A DNA stretch of 23,343 nucleotides from Phialocephala subalpina (taxonomy: Eukaryota > Ascomycota > Leotiomycetes > Helotiales > Mollisiaceae): contig FJOG01000074.1 of NCBI GenBank assembly GCA_900073065.1, positions 31,228 to 54,570 of the forward strand. The letters run 5' to 3'. The notes under the pieces were generated by a model, which saw only the letters and a program-made list of their open reading frames with translations, was not told the origin of the DNA and made no database searches. Below, piece after piece: positions 1 through 10,538 of this stretch (position 1 is the first letter of the stretch; each line of letters starts with the position of its first letter). The translations under genes were made by a program, and so were the position numbers.

Positions 1-478
1 AAAACACTGGACCTTCCGCCCACTCTCGAATGTTTAATTGAGTTAAACATTCCCTGCATCATGTGATTGGATGACTAATCATGGCATACTTCGTTAGTGC
101 CTAAGGCTACAAAGTATCCTATTGTAGCCGAGAGATTTCTGGTTCGCAGATCTCTTATAAACATTCTTATCACATTTTTGATTTAAAACTTTTGAAAGAC
201 CTTTGTAAAAGAAGTGAATTAAGTATATTCGAGCGGAAGCCGATTTCGCTAGCAATTATAAGCCTGCGATCATATCTGCAAATATTTCCTCAGTCGAGAG
301 CGGGGAGTTACCGGTGAGGATACTAGTGAACGTAACTTCAAATATCCACGCTAGGTGGTCAGCCTCGAGACCGTTGGCTTTGTTCGGCATTTGTAGGAGA
401 AGGGGAGCTGGATAGTGATGGCGTCATTTGAATCGCGCTATCCCTAATTAGTAAGCCAGAGGTGGTCCACGGAAAGAT
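1..478. other. Non-mutated segment, no gene seen
   Basis: Base composition is ordinary: CpA and TpG dinucleotides are common, unlike the TA-rich sequence that starts near 479. I see no convincing reading frame, tRNA or other RNA gene. The left part (about 10-50) shares CTTCCGCC and a following A/T-rich stretch with the inverted repeat at 18387. The stretch 233-258 matches the outer end of the repeat at 21240. Positions from about 1 to 258 may therefore be a short non-autonomous element whose left end is cut by the window edge. The stretch 259-478 holds nothing I recognise. Confidence 0.5.
233..258 (+). repeat. Diverged terminus of the 18387/21240 inverted-repeat family
   Basis: The 21 bases at 233-253 are identical to 21215-21235, the outer part of the right inverted repeat of the island element. 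The last bases read AATTA instead of GACTG. These differences are transitions, and TA follows directly, as at the other copy. The orientation is that of a right end, so the rest of this copy lies to the left. It shows that the family exists in more than one place. Confidence 0.6.
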
Positions 479-643
479 TTGCTTTTAATTTGCGAATATA
501 TTACTACTTTCTTCTCTCGAAGCCGTTTCAACTTTATTTACGCAGACTCTATGAAAGTACGCCTACAAGTATTGAGCTTCTTTTTAGGCTTTAATTTAAT
601 TAATCCAAACTTCACTAATTCTCTCTATTATACGATCCTACAA

Positions 644-1489
644 ATGATTCCGACTCCTTTTAATTACGACGACTTTATAAGCACGTTTTCACACGGTCTA
701 ATATTCACATTATTTAATCGATTGCCGATTGAACTCCGATTGAAGATTTAAGAGGCTATTTTACTCGATTTAAAAGTCGTTAATATCAAAGAAAAAAGGT
801 TAAAGAAAACAAGATTTAAACGTGATATAGTGGCAATGACTTCGGATACTAAGGCTTTATTTGTCCTCTTTGCTTGTCGAGAGTCCTACTTTATCGCTTC
901 GAAATTTTATATCCCAAGTTTTGCTTTTTCGGATTCGATCTCAAAAATATACTTCGATTTCTAAAGAGATACTTTGTATCTTCGCTTCGATACGTTCGCT
1001 TTATTCTTTTGGGACGATCGCTATAATTAAACTATAAACGAATTAAAAAGCTTTTATAATTTTGCAAATTTTAAGCGCGTTCAGAATTTTGCGGTTTTAT
1101 TAGATTTGGATCCGGATTAGATCACGAATACGGCGAGGCTTAGTAAATTGGCTAATATCTTCGTCTTTTTTGGCAATATTAAAAATCTTATACTTATACT
1201 CGGTTATTTCGATTAAAAGGGCGACGATTAAAGAGATATCTTATTTATAGAGCCAATTAATGTTATAAAGACTTATTATAATTACGAGAATATTTCTTAG
1301 AAATTATCCTAGTACCGGGACGTATTAAATGCGCCTTTAAACACAAACTTTATATTTACGGCCGAACTTAAAAAGAGCCTCGGAAATTAGAAGCGGTTAT
1401 TAAAAGAAGACAATGATTAAATAATGATTTAAGATCTCTTTTTACGCCGCAAATCGAATATAAGTTTATTATTACGAGACGGCTGAAAA
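644..1489 (+). pseudogene. RIP-destroyed 2EXR-domain gene
   Basis: One reading frame runs from ATG 644 (context CCTACAAATG) to about 1489 and is interrupted by about a dozen stops, mostly TAA/TAG. The 2EXR hallmarks are visible in order: a start resembling F-x-L-F-x-R-L-P-x-E-L-R-L-K-I followed by a stop where the family has Trp (749-751); a C-R-E-S motif at 875-886; and Y-F-D-F-x-R-D-T-L-Y around 950-979, again with a stop inside. 2EXR is a fungal domain of unknown function, often expanded and accessory. TGG to TAA at the Trp site fits G-to-A changes from RIP on the other strand. The frame stays in register for about 280 codons, so damage is by substitution, not indel. The product is certainly lost. 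The 2EXR assignment is from motif memory and is fairly secure. Confidence 0.75.
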
Positions 1490-1744
1490 AGAATTTTAAT
1501 TATCTTAAGAATAAACGTCAATAAAGCATTATAAAAAGGAAGGAGGTTACTAAGAGATAAGGCAATTAAATCCGATAGTATTAGTAAAGCGTAGAAAGTT
1601 TTAATGAAATAAGTAGCGGATTCTTTGAAATAATTTTGATAATACGAAAAAAGAAATTGCATTCTAAGAAGTACATGTGCGCTAAAACAGTAATTTAAAG
1701 AGATGTATTAACTTATACCACAACTCCTCGATTTAGCTCCAACT

Positions 1745-2545
1745 TTGGCGGCCTATTAAAAATGGCTTATCATAGAATTAACTTAAGCTCTTTTTATTTG
1801 AAGCCTTTCTACTAGATTATATACTTCGAGAAGTTGCATCTTGCGTTAACGCGAATGCGATCTTAATTCATATGCCATTTTAATCATAGTATTCTCGACT
1901 ATAATATACTCGATCATCTTTTAAAGAGTAATTAATAGTATTCAACTCCTCTACAAACGATATCTAACTTCTATAATCGGTATTTCAACTCCATTTAGAA
2001 ACGGCGTTTAACTTCCCCACAAACGATATCCAACCTCTATAATCGATACTTTACCCCCATCTAAAAATAGCGTTCTTTATAAACAATACTTAGCCCCATC
2101 CAAAAACGGCGCCTAACCTCTTGCAAACGCCTTCCAATCGTCCATAAACTGCATCCTTCGAGCAATAGACTTTTAATTCTTCACTTTTAGGCTAACAAGT
2201 TAATCGCCTCGTTTATAATCATCGTCGCTTCTCTCTCTTCCCCGCTCTTTAGTATCGTCGCCACTTTATACCACCATCTTATCACCTCGGATATCGTTGC
2301 GAGGTTCGTATGAGCACTATAATTATCCCGAGAATTAAATTACTCCCGGAATCTTTTCTCTTAAGAGTTATAACGATTCCAAGAGCCCACGGGCTCCCAA
2401 GAGTAAAGCTCCTAGAAATCAACGCGTTCTTAAAAGCTTTCCTCCCAAGAAACTTACTACTCTTAAAAGCATATAAATTCTTAGAATCTATATACTCAAA
2501 CCAAAAAAAAAAGACTAATTACAATAAAATAACTTAGTAGTTAAA
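1745..2545 (-). pseudogene. Decayed tandem-repeat protein gene, copy A
   Basis: Read on the - strand, three parts follow each other. First comes a Trp/Ser/Glu-containing N-terminal part (about 2545-2190). Then come imperfect 22-residue repeats (about 2140-1930), with elements such as T-P-F-L-N-G-V and I-I-E-V-R-Y-R-L-W. Last is a helical, charged C-terminal part (about 1920-1750). In one unit the Trp after Y-R-L is still TGG; elsewhere the same codon is TAG, which shows what the stops were. DNA and protein match copy B at 16539-17182 in opposite orientation, including P-x-x-E-x-x-K-x-Y-C-x-K-D ahead of the repeats. At least one frameshift separates the N-terminal part from the repeats. I do not recognise the family; a secreted, scaffold or effector role cannot be judged. 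Confidence 0.55.
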
Positions 2546-2568
2546 TACGAACTTGTACTAATATTAAT

Positions 2569-2744
2569 TCTCGTACTAATATATAAACTCGTAGAAGCTC
2601 AAAATCTCGTACGAGCCCGTATACTTCCACTACTTTATAAGCTTTTACTAGCTTTGATTCTAGTGGCAGCCCAAATTCCCGTACTACCTATGATTATCAT
2701 ACTAGTATATAAGCTCATAGAAGCCCAAAATCTCCGTACGAGCG
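2569..2744 (+). repeat. Direct repeat pair of about 48 bp
   Basis: A stretch of about 48 bases beginning CGTACTAATATATAAACTCG (about 2572) recurs 126 bases downstream (about 2698) with mostly transition differences. Both copies include AGAAGC-CAAAATCT-CGTACGAGC. The repeat lies just upstream, on the - strand, of copy A of the repeat-protein gene and may belong to its 5' flank. No function can be assigned. Confidence 0.6.
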
Positions 2745-3512
2745 TATTTGCCCTACTAATTTGTGTATTTCAATCAGAAATCTTATCGATCTCGCAAATT
2801 AAGAGATAAGCGCCCTTTTTCCTCGCACGCTAAAGCCTTATTTCGTCTTATTGGAATTATTAATAAGCTTCGAGGCATTTATATATTATACTATTTTAAT
2901 ATTAATATATAAAGTAAAGCTCGAATCGAGAACTGAAAATAGCTCGCTCTTTAAATTAAAAGCTTAATTACCATTTTATAGCGCGTTTAATTTTGATTTA
3001 AATAAAGAATATCGAGCGGTTTTTATTATCGAGTTTTAGACTTTAAAACTAAAATTAATTGCAAAGTATTCCTTTTTAAAGACTTTCTATCGAGATATAT
3101 ACTATATAGTATGAAATCTCTTAGATGCGGTAATCGTTAATCTTTGACACTACACTCGATTAGTTTTGACGAGTCGGAATATTGCGGGGGTTATACGGGG
3201 TTATCCCACGACTCGGGAGTAGCGCCAAAAATAGTTAACGCCACTTGCTTATAATGCCGAAAATGGATATTATAATTTAAACAACTAAAAATTAAATATT
3301 ATAATTAAGCCAAATATAGCGCCTCTATAAGATTATTAGATATACATAGCACATTATATACCTAGCGTTCATTATCGCCATATATTAATAAATTTCACTT
3401 TACCTTTTTATCAACGTTATTTTATTCGATTGTATTTCTTATACTTTAAGAGCACAAGTCAAAGATAGATTCTATCACCTCTCAAAGTTCGTCGGAATCG
3501 CGTCGAAGTACG
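2745..3512. other. RIP-type AT-rich stretch, nothing recognised
   Basis: The sequence is TA-rich with few CpA or TpG. No frame in either direction shows a motif I know. A small G/C-containing patch near 3184-3246 stands out but has no clear coding or repeat structure. Confidence 0.5.
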
Positions 3513-4292
3513 CGAGCCATTAGAATATTACCAATAGAAGTAAAGTATAAAGTCTATTTAATCGCCACGTATTTATTAAACGCGCAAATATCGCAAATAA
3601 GCGTAATTAAAATTTACGAATAGTTTGGTTAAAAGTATTTAGAATACTAATATACAAAGTATAAAATTCGAAAAGTTTTAAAGCACGATTTCGAGAGAAA
3701 GTGCCCTCGATTTGTAATTACTAATTTAAGTCGCATTATAGGAATTTTACTTCGTTAGATAATTCGGCTTAGAATAGAGCCTTAACTTCGTAAGTACTTC
3801 GATAGGCCACTTCCTTTTAAGCGTCCCATTTTTCAATTCTATAGTGGCTTTTCCCAAGTAATTCACTGTATCCTTTGTAAGCGGGGCTTTAATAGTTAAA
3901 AGAGTTTCGTGATACATTAGCGAAAGGCTTATTCTCGGGGCGTAACCGTGTCCTCGACTATTTATAAAGGGGCGACCGTAGTATATAATACCGAGGCCGA
4001 GTCCCTTAGTGCTCTTAGAGTAATTCATTATCGGGATAAGCTTATTAACTACGTGATTAAAGCTAAGTCCGCGACCGAGGTCGAAATCGAATTCGTAATA
4101 CGATAAGACATTTTAATACGAGGGGGTAAAATAGAAAAGGAAAAAAAGAGTTTATTTATTGACGAAATGCCTATCGAAATACTAATCGCTACTAATAATA
4201 GTGAAAACCGTTATAACGAAGAGAGCGAGTTTAATGATAATATATATATTAATAAGGTTACGGCGAGAGATAAAACGTTAAAGGACGCTTAA
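3513..4292 (+). pseudogene. Decayed coding frame, family unrecognised
   Basis: This frame stays in register for 260 codons with eight internal stops, all TAA/TAG. It includes an uninterrupted run of about 60 codons between about 3930 and 4110 with varied, protein-like residues. An early L-P-I-E-V-K-Y-K-V stretch recalls the start of fungal F-box or 2EXR-type proteins, but no later hallmark supports that. The long open - strand frame at 3747-4028 overlaps it and is probably a shadow. The true start is unknown; the frame ends at TAA 4290-4292. The direction could still be wrong. Confidence 0.35.
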
Positions 4293-5019
4293 ATCTTTAA
4301 AGGCGCTACTTCTTACCAAATCTCAAATGATGAAAATAGCCCTATAAATAGTATATTAGTAGAGATATAAGGAGATAACGGAAAGCGCTATATTATTCGT
4401 GGGATAGTAATAGTGAAAATAAGTCTAAATAAGAATATCGTAAGATATAAAGGATAAATGAAGTTAATAAGACGGTGTAGTCTTAAAATAAAGGGCTTAG
4501 TCACGTATTATACCAATTCAACTTTCCGTGTACGATCTCTTTTGCCATGTCCCAATACTAATTTTCCCCGCTTTCGCTAGGGCCTAATAGTATTATCTAC
4601 TTCGCTTATTCCCTCATAAAAACAGAAATACTCTTGTTTATCGGGCTAACCTCTTAATAACTTTCTATATTTTCTTCTCTATCTTCGGTTATAAGCTTAT
4701 TATAATATCGATTCTTTCCTTAAAATACTTTGCACTTTATATAGTTTAATAACAATCCTCAATTAAAATCCGAGGGAACTCACAAAAGAATTATAATTCG
4801 AAAGTAATCTATTTTTTAATCTATTTAACTTTTTTTAAACTTCTACGGTAATAAAGGGATTATAGTTTGCTTTAGTAATTAAAATCATATTTAATTTATT
4901 AGCCTCGAACTTGCGAGTTTAAACTGCTTTTCTTAAGACAAAAAAATTTAAACTACTTAAAATAAATAGTTATTTAACGAGTATTTTCTAATTAAATGTT
5001 ATAAGTATCCATATTATAA
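4293..5019. other. RIP-type AT-rich stretch with a weak P-loop-like - strand motif
   Basis: Most of this stretch shows no recognisable frame. On the - strand, about 4640-4500, a frame reads I-I-L-L-G-P-S-E-S-G-E and then M-A-K-E-I-V-H-G. This recalls the first nucleotide-binding motif of G-alpha-like proteins (G-x-x-E-S-G-K-S followed by Q-M-K-x-I-H-G). The Lys of the P-loop is Glu here (a transition, AAA/AAG to GAA/GAG) and stops are frequent. The match is short and could be chance. The stretch lies downstream of the OMA1-like relic on the same strand. Confidence 0.3.
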
Positions 5020-5790
5020 GCGTATATATATTGAAATGCGATATATTCTCTCGTTGGTATTCGAGGAGCACGTGTACTAATTAATAAGAGATAAGTTGCG
5101 CGAGCTCGGAGTCGTAAGTGCAAAAAGCGATACTATTTGTATTGAGGATAACTTTCGAGCCGGGGAAAATAGAAACGATTAATAGTTCGGATTTTAGGGA
5201 TTTCTTATTAGTACGGTTGGCACGAGTACTTCTATAGAACTTACTAAGCGAATTAACGACTATAATTTCCCACTTTTTACTTAGTATCCCTTTCTTTAAG
5301 TGGTTCGCTATAATCAATCGTTTTAGTACTTTATACACTCGCCTCGTCCTCTCGTTTTTTAACCTTAGGAGTTTGTCTTTCCATTCCTTCTTTAATAACG
5401 CGTATTTCACTAAGTATTGTCGAGTTATTGCATTTATTGTACCGACTATGAATTTACGCTTATTATCGCTAGATTTAAACACGATTTCAATATGCGAGAT
5501 ATAATAGTATATCGTGCCGTAAACGACGAGGATAACGATAATACGAAAGTAGATATTATTGCGGAATACGCTGCTTAAAGTGCGCTATATTCTTAGGCTT
5601 TTGTTGGATTTAGTGGAGTAAAGAACAAAAAGAGGACCGAGAGTACTTTGGAAGATACGGCGCGCTTGTAGTGAGTTTCGAGGGTTGAGGATATTAGTCG
5701 AGGGACGCGGCGAGAATTAATGGAGCTTATAGTGGAGTTCGCGTCTAGGGATTGCGATGCGCGATACTTGAAAGCTTCTCGCGCCCAAAA
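5020..5790 (-). pseudogene. RIP-destroyed OMA1-like mitochondrial M48 metallopeptidase
   Basis: OMA1-type proteases sit in the mitochondrial inner membrane and cleave substrates under stress, using an HExxH zinc site. Read on the - strand, the frame gives an Arg/Ser-rich start like a mitochondrial presequence (about 5790-5570), then a hydrophobic segment (R-I-I-V-I-L-V-V-Y-G-T-I-Y-Y-Y). This is followed by R-R/K-x-F, a Lys/Arg helix region, K-K-W-E-I-I-V-V-N-S, F-P-G-S-K-V-I-L-N-T and S-E-L-A-Q-L-I-S. The family order is W-E-V-x-V-I, P-G-G-K-V-F-V-x-T-G, then L-A-x-V-L-x-H-E. At the active site the frame reads Y-stop-L-V-H near 5086-5072 in place of H-E-x-x-H, followed by V-L-L-E-Y-Q-R-E-R, the usual H-V-x-x-x-H-x-x-E-R context. 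His to Tyr is a C-to-T change. The 133-codon run at 5482-5081 is open. The C-terminal part beyond about 5020 is not recognisable. The gene is dead; I am fairly sure of the family. Confidence 0.7.
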
Positions 5791-5810
5791 GCCGTAATTT
5801 TACTACTCCG

Positions 5811-6044
5811 CTACTTATTCGCAAGAGTCGGTAAGTAAATACTATAATACTCTTTTGAGATATTTAGAAGTCGTATTGCTTTGAATTGATCATTTAAAGG
5901 ATCGATAAAGCCGTGAATTAAAAGAGACGTGAGCATAGAATTATTGTGGGTATTAAGTAGTTGAGAGAGAATCTTATCTTTATCTTCCCTATTCGTTCTA
6001 TGGATAATACGTATAGGGACGCAGAGTTTATAGTATTTAACCAA
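5811..6044 (-). pseudogene. 77-codon open frame, unrecognised fragment
   Basis: This is one of the few uninterrupted frames in the mutated block, with a mixed, protein-like composition (many Leu, Ile, Asn and Tyr, several Pro) and no low-complexity run. It begins with ATG at 6044 and ends with TAA at 5811. It lies just upstream of the OMA1-like relic on the same strand and could be a separate small gene remnant. I see no domain. Confidence 0.25.
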
Positions 6045-7679
6045 GAGAATAGTTGATAGCGCCTTAAATTTTTATAGTGCGATTGAGAGCGGCGTAGTTT
6101 CGCTTTGGATACTTAAAAGCGAATGGCTAATTGAAGGGTCTTTTTACTTAAATCGAAGTCTTTAAAGAATACCGACTCCAAGGTAATTTATATAAATATT
6201 CGTTCGTCTTCGTTCGATATACTATAATAAGCTGAGGACTTATATTAGAGATAATCGATTCGGTGTTTAATAATACATTTTAAATAGTTTAGCGATTTTT
6301 CGTCCGCGGCTTATTTATTTACGCCTATTAGCCTCGGCGTTTACCTCTGATCCCGTCTTTATTTGGACTTGCGCAATAGAAGTAGAATTAGTAGCGGACA
6401 TCCGCAGATATGCAAGTATAATAGCGTGGCGCAAATGGAGGCAAGAATCAAAGATTTGTTGTGAATGAGATAGAAGTCATAGTTCTAACGGGCAGTTCTT
6501 AGGCGAGTCCGAATAATTAAGTTCTAATACCCCATTATCACGCATAAGCTCGATCCCAATCAATGGCTCAAGATAATACTTTCAACCGTTCTTTCTCGAG
6601 ATTAGGAATATTAGATCACAGTATATAATAGTATCTAATTATATTATATCTATTGAATTAAAAGAAAAAGGTAATAAAGAAATTCTACGACGGTTTATTA
6701 TTAGGCGTAAACGTTTCACTTTCATTAAAAGGAATTGGTATTATGAGTATAATCGTACAATACGATACTTAATAACTAAGAAAAATGGGGCCAACTACAA
6801 TAGGAGGTATATACTTTCTCTCTTCCGTCTTCTCGCCCAGCAACAACTAACTAAAGTATGTCTACCACAAAAAAACCATCGCTGCCTAAATTTGAATGTC
6901 TAAGAGGTTACGAAATTCATACGCAAGAATCGAGTAAAGTTTCTTATAATCTATAAATAGTTTACGCCGATATATTATATAGTAACCGCTTAATATAAAT
7001 GAAATATAATATAAATAAAATAAATATTTCTAGTAACCGATTTACTCGGCGCTTCCAAATTCATAATATCTACTTACCATTACAATATCTCCTTAAAAGT
7101 ATTCGTAAAAGATAAAGAGCATATATTTACTCCACTTTAACTCTACCTTTGAAGAGCTGGCCTTGTAAGAAACGTTATCCATCATAGCCTTTTTTATTGC
7201 CTTTGCTCTTATTCTACGAATATACTTTCCCGGTTTAAATTAAAATGGCGTTCGCATCACATTTATAACCGATCAAGGCTCGGGTTCCATAAGAGTGGTG
7301 GTAAGGGGAAAGCGATGTATTATCATTAATTAAATGCATATTATGCCATAGAGATTATTACTATTCGCTAATTCTTAGCCATTTACTTGAAATCCCTTAT
7401 TTAGTACTACTCCAACTTTACTTTATAACGAATCAATAAACGCATTAGATCGTAAGAAGCCACTTTCATATGCTTATCCCAATACGCTCACGGCACAAAG
7501 GATTAGAAGCCTCCTTCGATTACTTTATACTTTCTACAACGAGCTAAGTTTAAAAGGATACAATTAATCGCCTTTAAAGTGCTTTTAACTCTTTTTTTGG
7601 TTTTATTTCTCTCCTATTAAATTTTGTATCTTTAATACCGCGGTAATTTTATCCCGTAATAGCAATTATCCGGGGATTA
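6045..7679. other. Mixed stretch: AT-rich sequence with less-mutated patches
   Basis: Patches near 6350-6560 and 6780-6930 keep CpA and TpG, unlike their surroundings. The second has a pyrimidine-rich leader (TTTCTCTCTTCCGTCTTCTC) and then ATG at 6858, opening a 32-codon frame that starts M-S-T-T-K-K-P-S-L-P-K-F. It runs into a TAA as the composition turns AT-rich. This looks like the 5' end of a gene, or of a retroelement ORF, whose remainder was mutated; it is too short to classify. Nothing else in the stretch is recognisable. Confidence 0.35.
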
Positions 7680-9955
7680 TATTCTATAAATAATCTTCGA
7701 ATAATTGAACAAATTTAACTCCTCGATTTAATCGATTTACTTCGTGCGAAAGGATTGAGTAAATTCATTACTTTACTTTAATTAATTGTTTGCGGCGATT
7801 AATTAAATAATAAAAGCTTTTTACTCGAAATAATCTCTAGAGTATTATTCCTAAAGAAAGATAATCTTTGCACGCGATTTGCAATAGAGATTATTTTGCG
7901 TAAAACTTTAAACTCCGAAATTAAAGTCTTTTTAATACGCTCCCCCAACTTATAAAAATGTTAAATAATTCATTTTACAATATAAATACCGAGGAAAAGT
8001 CGATCGTTAATTGATTAAAAACGGTTTTAGTAATTTCGATACGAAGTCTCCTCCTTTGAGGACTTTGTGACTCTCTTTAAGTAAACTAAAAATACTATGG
8101 GCCTTTTATTAGTTAATAGAAACGCTTTCACGGAAGATATTCTCCGAGTTGAAATCTCTAGGCCGGATTAGTTATAGCTTACTATCGTCGATTTCCTTAG
8201 GTTGATACATTCATATAATAAGCATTAAACCGAGTATAATATAAAGTTAATTACGAATCTCGTCGCCAAATATATAGTTAATTCGAGGAGTATTATTCTA
8301 ATAGTAGTATTTGCTAAAAACGACTTCCCGAATCAAATTATAGGCTTTATACTAAGTAGCCTTATATAGGGCAGTAGCTCATATAATTGGCCAAGTCCTC
8401 AAACGAGCTCGAGAGGTTAATCTTTAGGGTTTGCGGACTCTCGGTGTTATTACGAAGCCAGATCAGCTTATAGGTAGCAGTAATGGCGAAAAGCTCTTTT
8501 TGAGTTTAGTAAGGAATGAGCAGGTCGAATTCTATCTTGGTTGGCATGTGGTCAGAAATCTCGACTCTGGCGACTAGGACTAAGACTAGGATCGAGATAC
8601 CGTGGAGGCGCAATTCTTGGCCGAGAGTAATTTCCGGTCCCTCCACGCTATAAGTCTTAGTATTGCGCACTTACGCCAACGGCTGAGTATAGTGCTATTT
8701 GATTAAATCAAGGCCGAGCTTCCACGATTGATCGAGGATATCGAGGTTAATATATCGAGGTTAATATATCGAGTTATCGGCATAGTTTGGAAAAGCTAGG
8801 CTTTACTCGCGTAACTCTCGAGGATTAGTAGAACTTTTTAGTCGATTTAAGTAATAATTTCTAGTCGCTTTATAAAGTTGCTATTAAAAGTGATTATAAG
8901 TACAAATTTTTTGCGGATTAGTTTTTATTCGATTGGCGTCTTTCAATTATAATTGCGAATAAAGGAATTGAATTTGAAAAAGAGATTCGAACGGAAGGAG
9001 CTCAATAAAAGATTGTAGAAGTTGTAAATAAAAGAAGATATTATTGTACTCGAGTAAAAGCGGTAGAAGAAATAGAGAAATTATTAAAGAAGAATCGTAG
9101 CCGTGAAATAAAAACTTTAAATCCTCGATTTTATACTTTTATATATACGCTAAGTAAATATTTAATTGCCGAGTCTCTTAAATCCACTGTTAATCGGCGA
9201 AGTTTTCCGCGAATATAATTAGCTTTAAGAAAGTTTAATACGCTAATATATCGAAGATATTTAGAATGCAATTAAAAGTTTTTTAAAGTAAATAATATAG
9301 TATTTAACAAATACTACGATTAGTAACAATTTACTGCGGTATTTGCTTAATTTTACTATAGATTAAAAGTTGACGTTAACGTACGTTAAACTCGACGAAC
9401 TAATGGTAATTTATAAGGAATATTTCGAGACGAGAAACTATTATTTTACAAATAAGTATAACGTACTTCAACGAAAGCAATCTGAGGCTAAGACTACCGA
9501 GGTACTTAATAAAATGCTTAAAAAGTATAGCGAGATAACGAAAAGAGATATTCCGTAGCTTTTGGAAATATTATATAAGAATATCGAGGCTAATATAGAC
9601 TTTATTGCTATCGAATTTACTTTTAATGCGATAAAGGCATTCTATAAAGTACGTCGATTAATATGTGCTATAAAGCTTTTATTAAATCATTTTATAATAA
9701 GGTCGTAATGAAATTGTTTATTAATAATATACTAAATTTAATTGTTCGAACGATTATTACTTTTCGCTTGCTATTTATGTTTTGTTTTAAATTAGTTTTT
9801 GTTATGAACTTTGAACTCGTGAAGAAAATCGCATTAAAGACGGAAGATAAGAGATTACAACGATAAGAGATTAGCGTTAAATTTAAGACTTTAGAAGTAG
9901 AGAACGACTTTTGCAAGTAGTATATTTTACGCGCGACTTTTGGTTAGTCCGTTTT
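7680..9955 (+). pseudogene. RIP-destroyed, nearly full-length dynamin-family GTPase
   Basis: Dynamin-type GTPases remodel membranes. Family landmarks appear in order. The N-terminal helix (L-L-D-L-I-D-L-L-R-A-K-G) leads into the P-loop at 7794-7817, read G-D-stop-L-N-N-K-S where the family has G-D-Q-S-S-G-K-S. Then come K-D-N-L-C-T-R-F-A near 7860, F-T-E-D-I-L-R-V-E-I at 8127-8156 and the G3 site at about 8187-8198, read D-F-L-R for D-x-P-G. An intact G4 T-K-P-D lies at 8452-8463, in G-L-R-T-L-G-V-I-T-K-P-D. The middle domain has F-Y-L-G-W-H-V-V-R-N (about 8524-8553), and N-P-L-L-I-G-E-V-F-R-E lies near 9180. The GED reads M-K-L-F-I-N-N (9708) to E-D-K-R-L-Q-R (9866). Register: frame 0 to about 8340, frame +1 from about 8395 to 9650, frame 0 again to the end, so two indels or introns. 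Stops sit mostly at Gln/Trp sites. The length of about 750 codons fits fungal Mx-like dynamins. No functional product is possible. Confidence 0.88.
8738..8773 (+). repeat. 14-bp tand​em duplication inside the dynamin relic
   Basis: ATATCGAGGTTAAT occurs twice in direct succession (8738-8751, 8752-8765), followed by a partial third copy. It falls in the helix after E-L-P-R-L-I-E-D-I-E. A 14-base insertion would shift the frame by two, so it postdates the working gene or is offset by another indel nearby. Confidence 0.8.
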
Positions 9956-10500
9956 AATTTTAATATAGGATTATTATTAACGAATATAGTTTTCCCGATT
10001 TTTAGGCGGATTAAGTCTTTTGGTTTAATTTCCACAATATTACTTATTAGTGTAAAAGAAACTTTAAAAGACGAAGAATTAAATTTCGATCGAAGTTTCA
10101 AATTTCGAAGTATTAGATCTCATCGAATCATTAGATTTGATCGAAGTATTTAATTATACAAATTACTACTTGTGGTTTTTGCACGGAGTTACGGAGACTT
10201 TTTAATAGTTATTAATAAATAAATTTTAATTCTTAGAACAAAAATCAATTTATTGTATTACTATTTACTATTATCATTTTAATATTAACTCGCGCTCGAA
10301 TAAGCCTTTTTTTTATATTTTCGTAACCGATCCCACTTTTACTTAAGATACTTCAACTATTGAGATTTAGCTTTAAATTAAACTATCCTTCGCTATTCTA
10401 AATACAATTACGTGCTGATTTGTGACGGTTTCAATAGATTGTGGCAATATACTTCATTGTAAAGTTGGTTATTTAGGTGTATATATATAGATAATAGAGT
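9956..10500. other. RIP-type AT-rich stretch, no gene
   Basis: This is the stretch downstream of the dynamin relic. Near 10085-10150 the motif TCGAAGT/TTAGATC is loosely repeated. Open frames here on both strands are low-complexity and overlap each other, so I do not call them. Confidence 0.5.
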
Positions 10501-10538
10501 GTACTTGGAGCCCTAAACTGAGGATACGTCAGGTGTAG

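Noticed and set aside
1429..1662. 77-codon - strand frame at 1429-1662
   Set aside because: It lies opposite and just past the end of the 2EXR relic, is hydrophobic and low in complexity, and has no motif.
7261..7300. P-loop-like D-Q-G-S-G at 7270-7285
   Set aside because: The dynamin P-loop is clearly at 7794-7817; this one lacks the Lys and any following context.
9692..10153. Overlapping open frames on both strands around 9692-10153
   Set aside because: The - strand frames lie opposite the dynamin C-terminus or in low-complexity sequence, and the + frame at 9911-10153 overlaps the relic's tail; none shows a motif.
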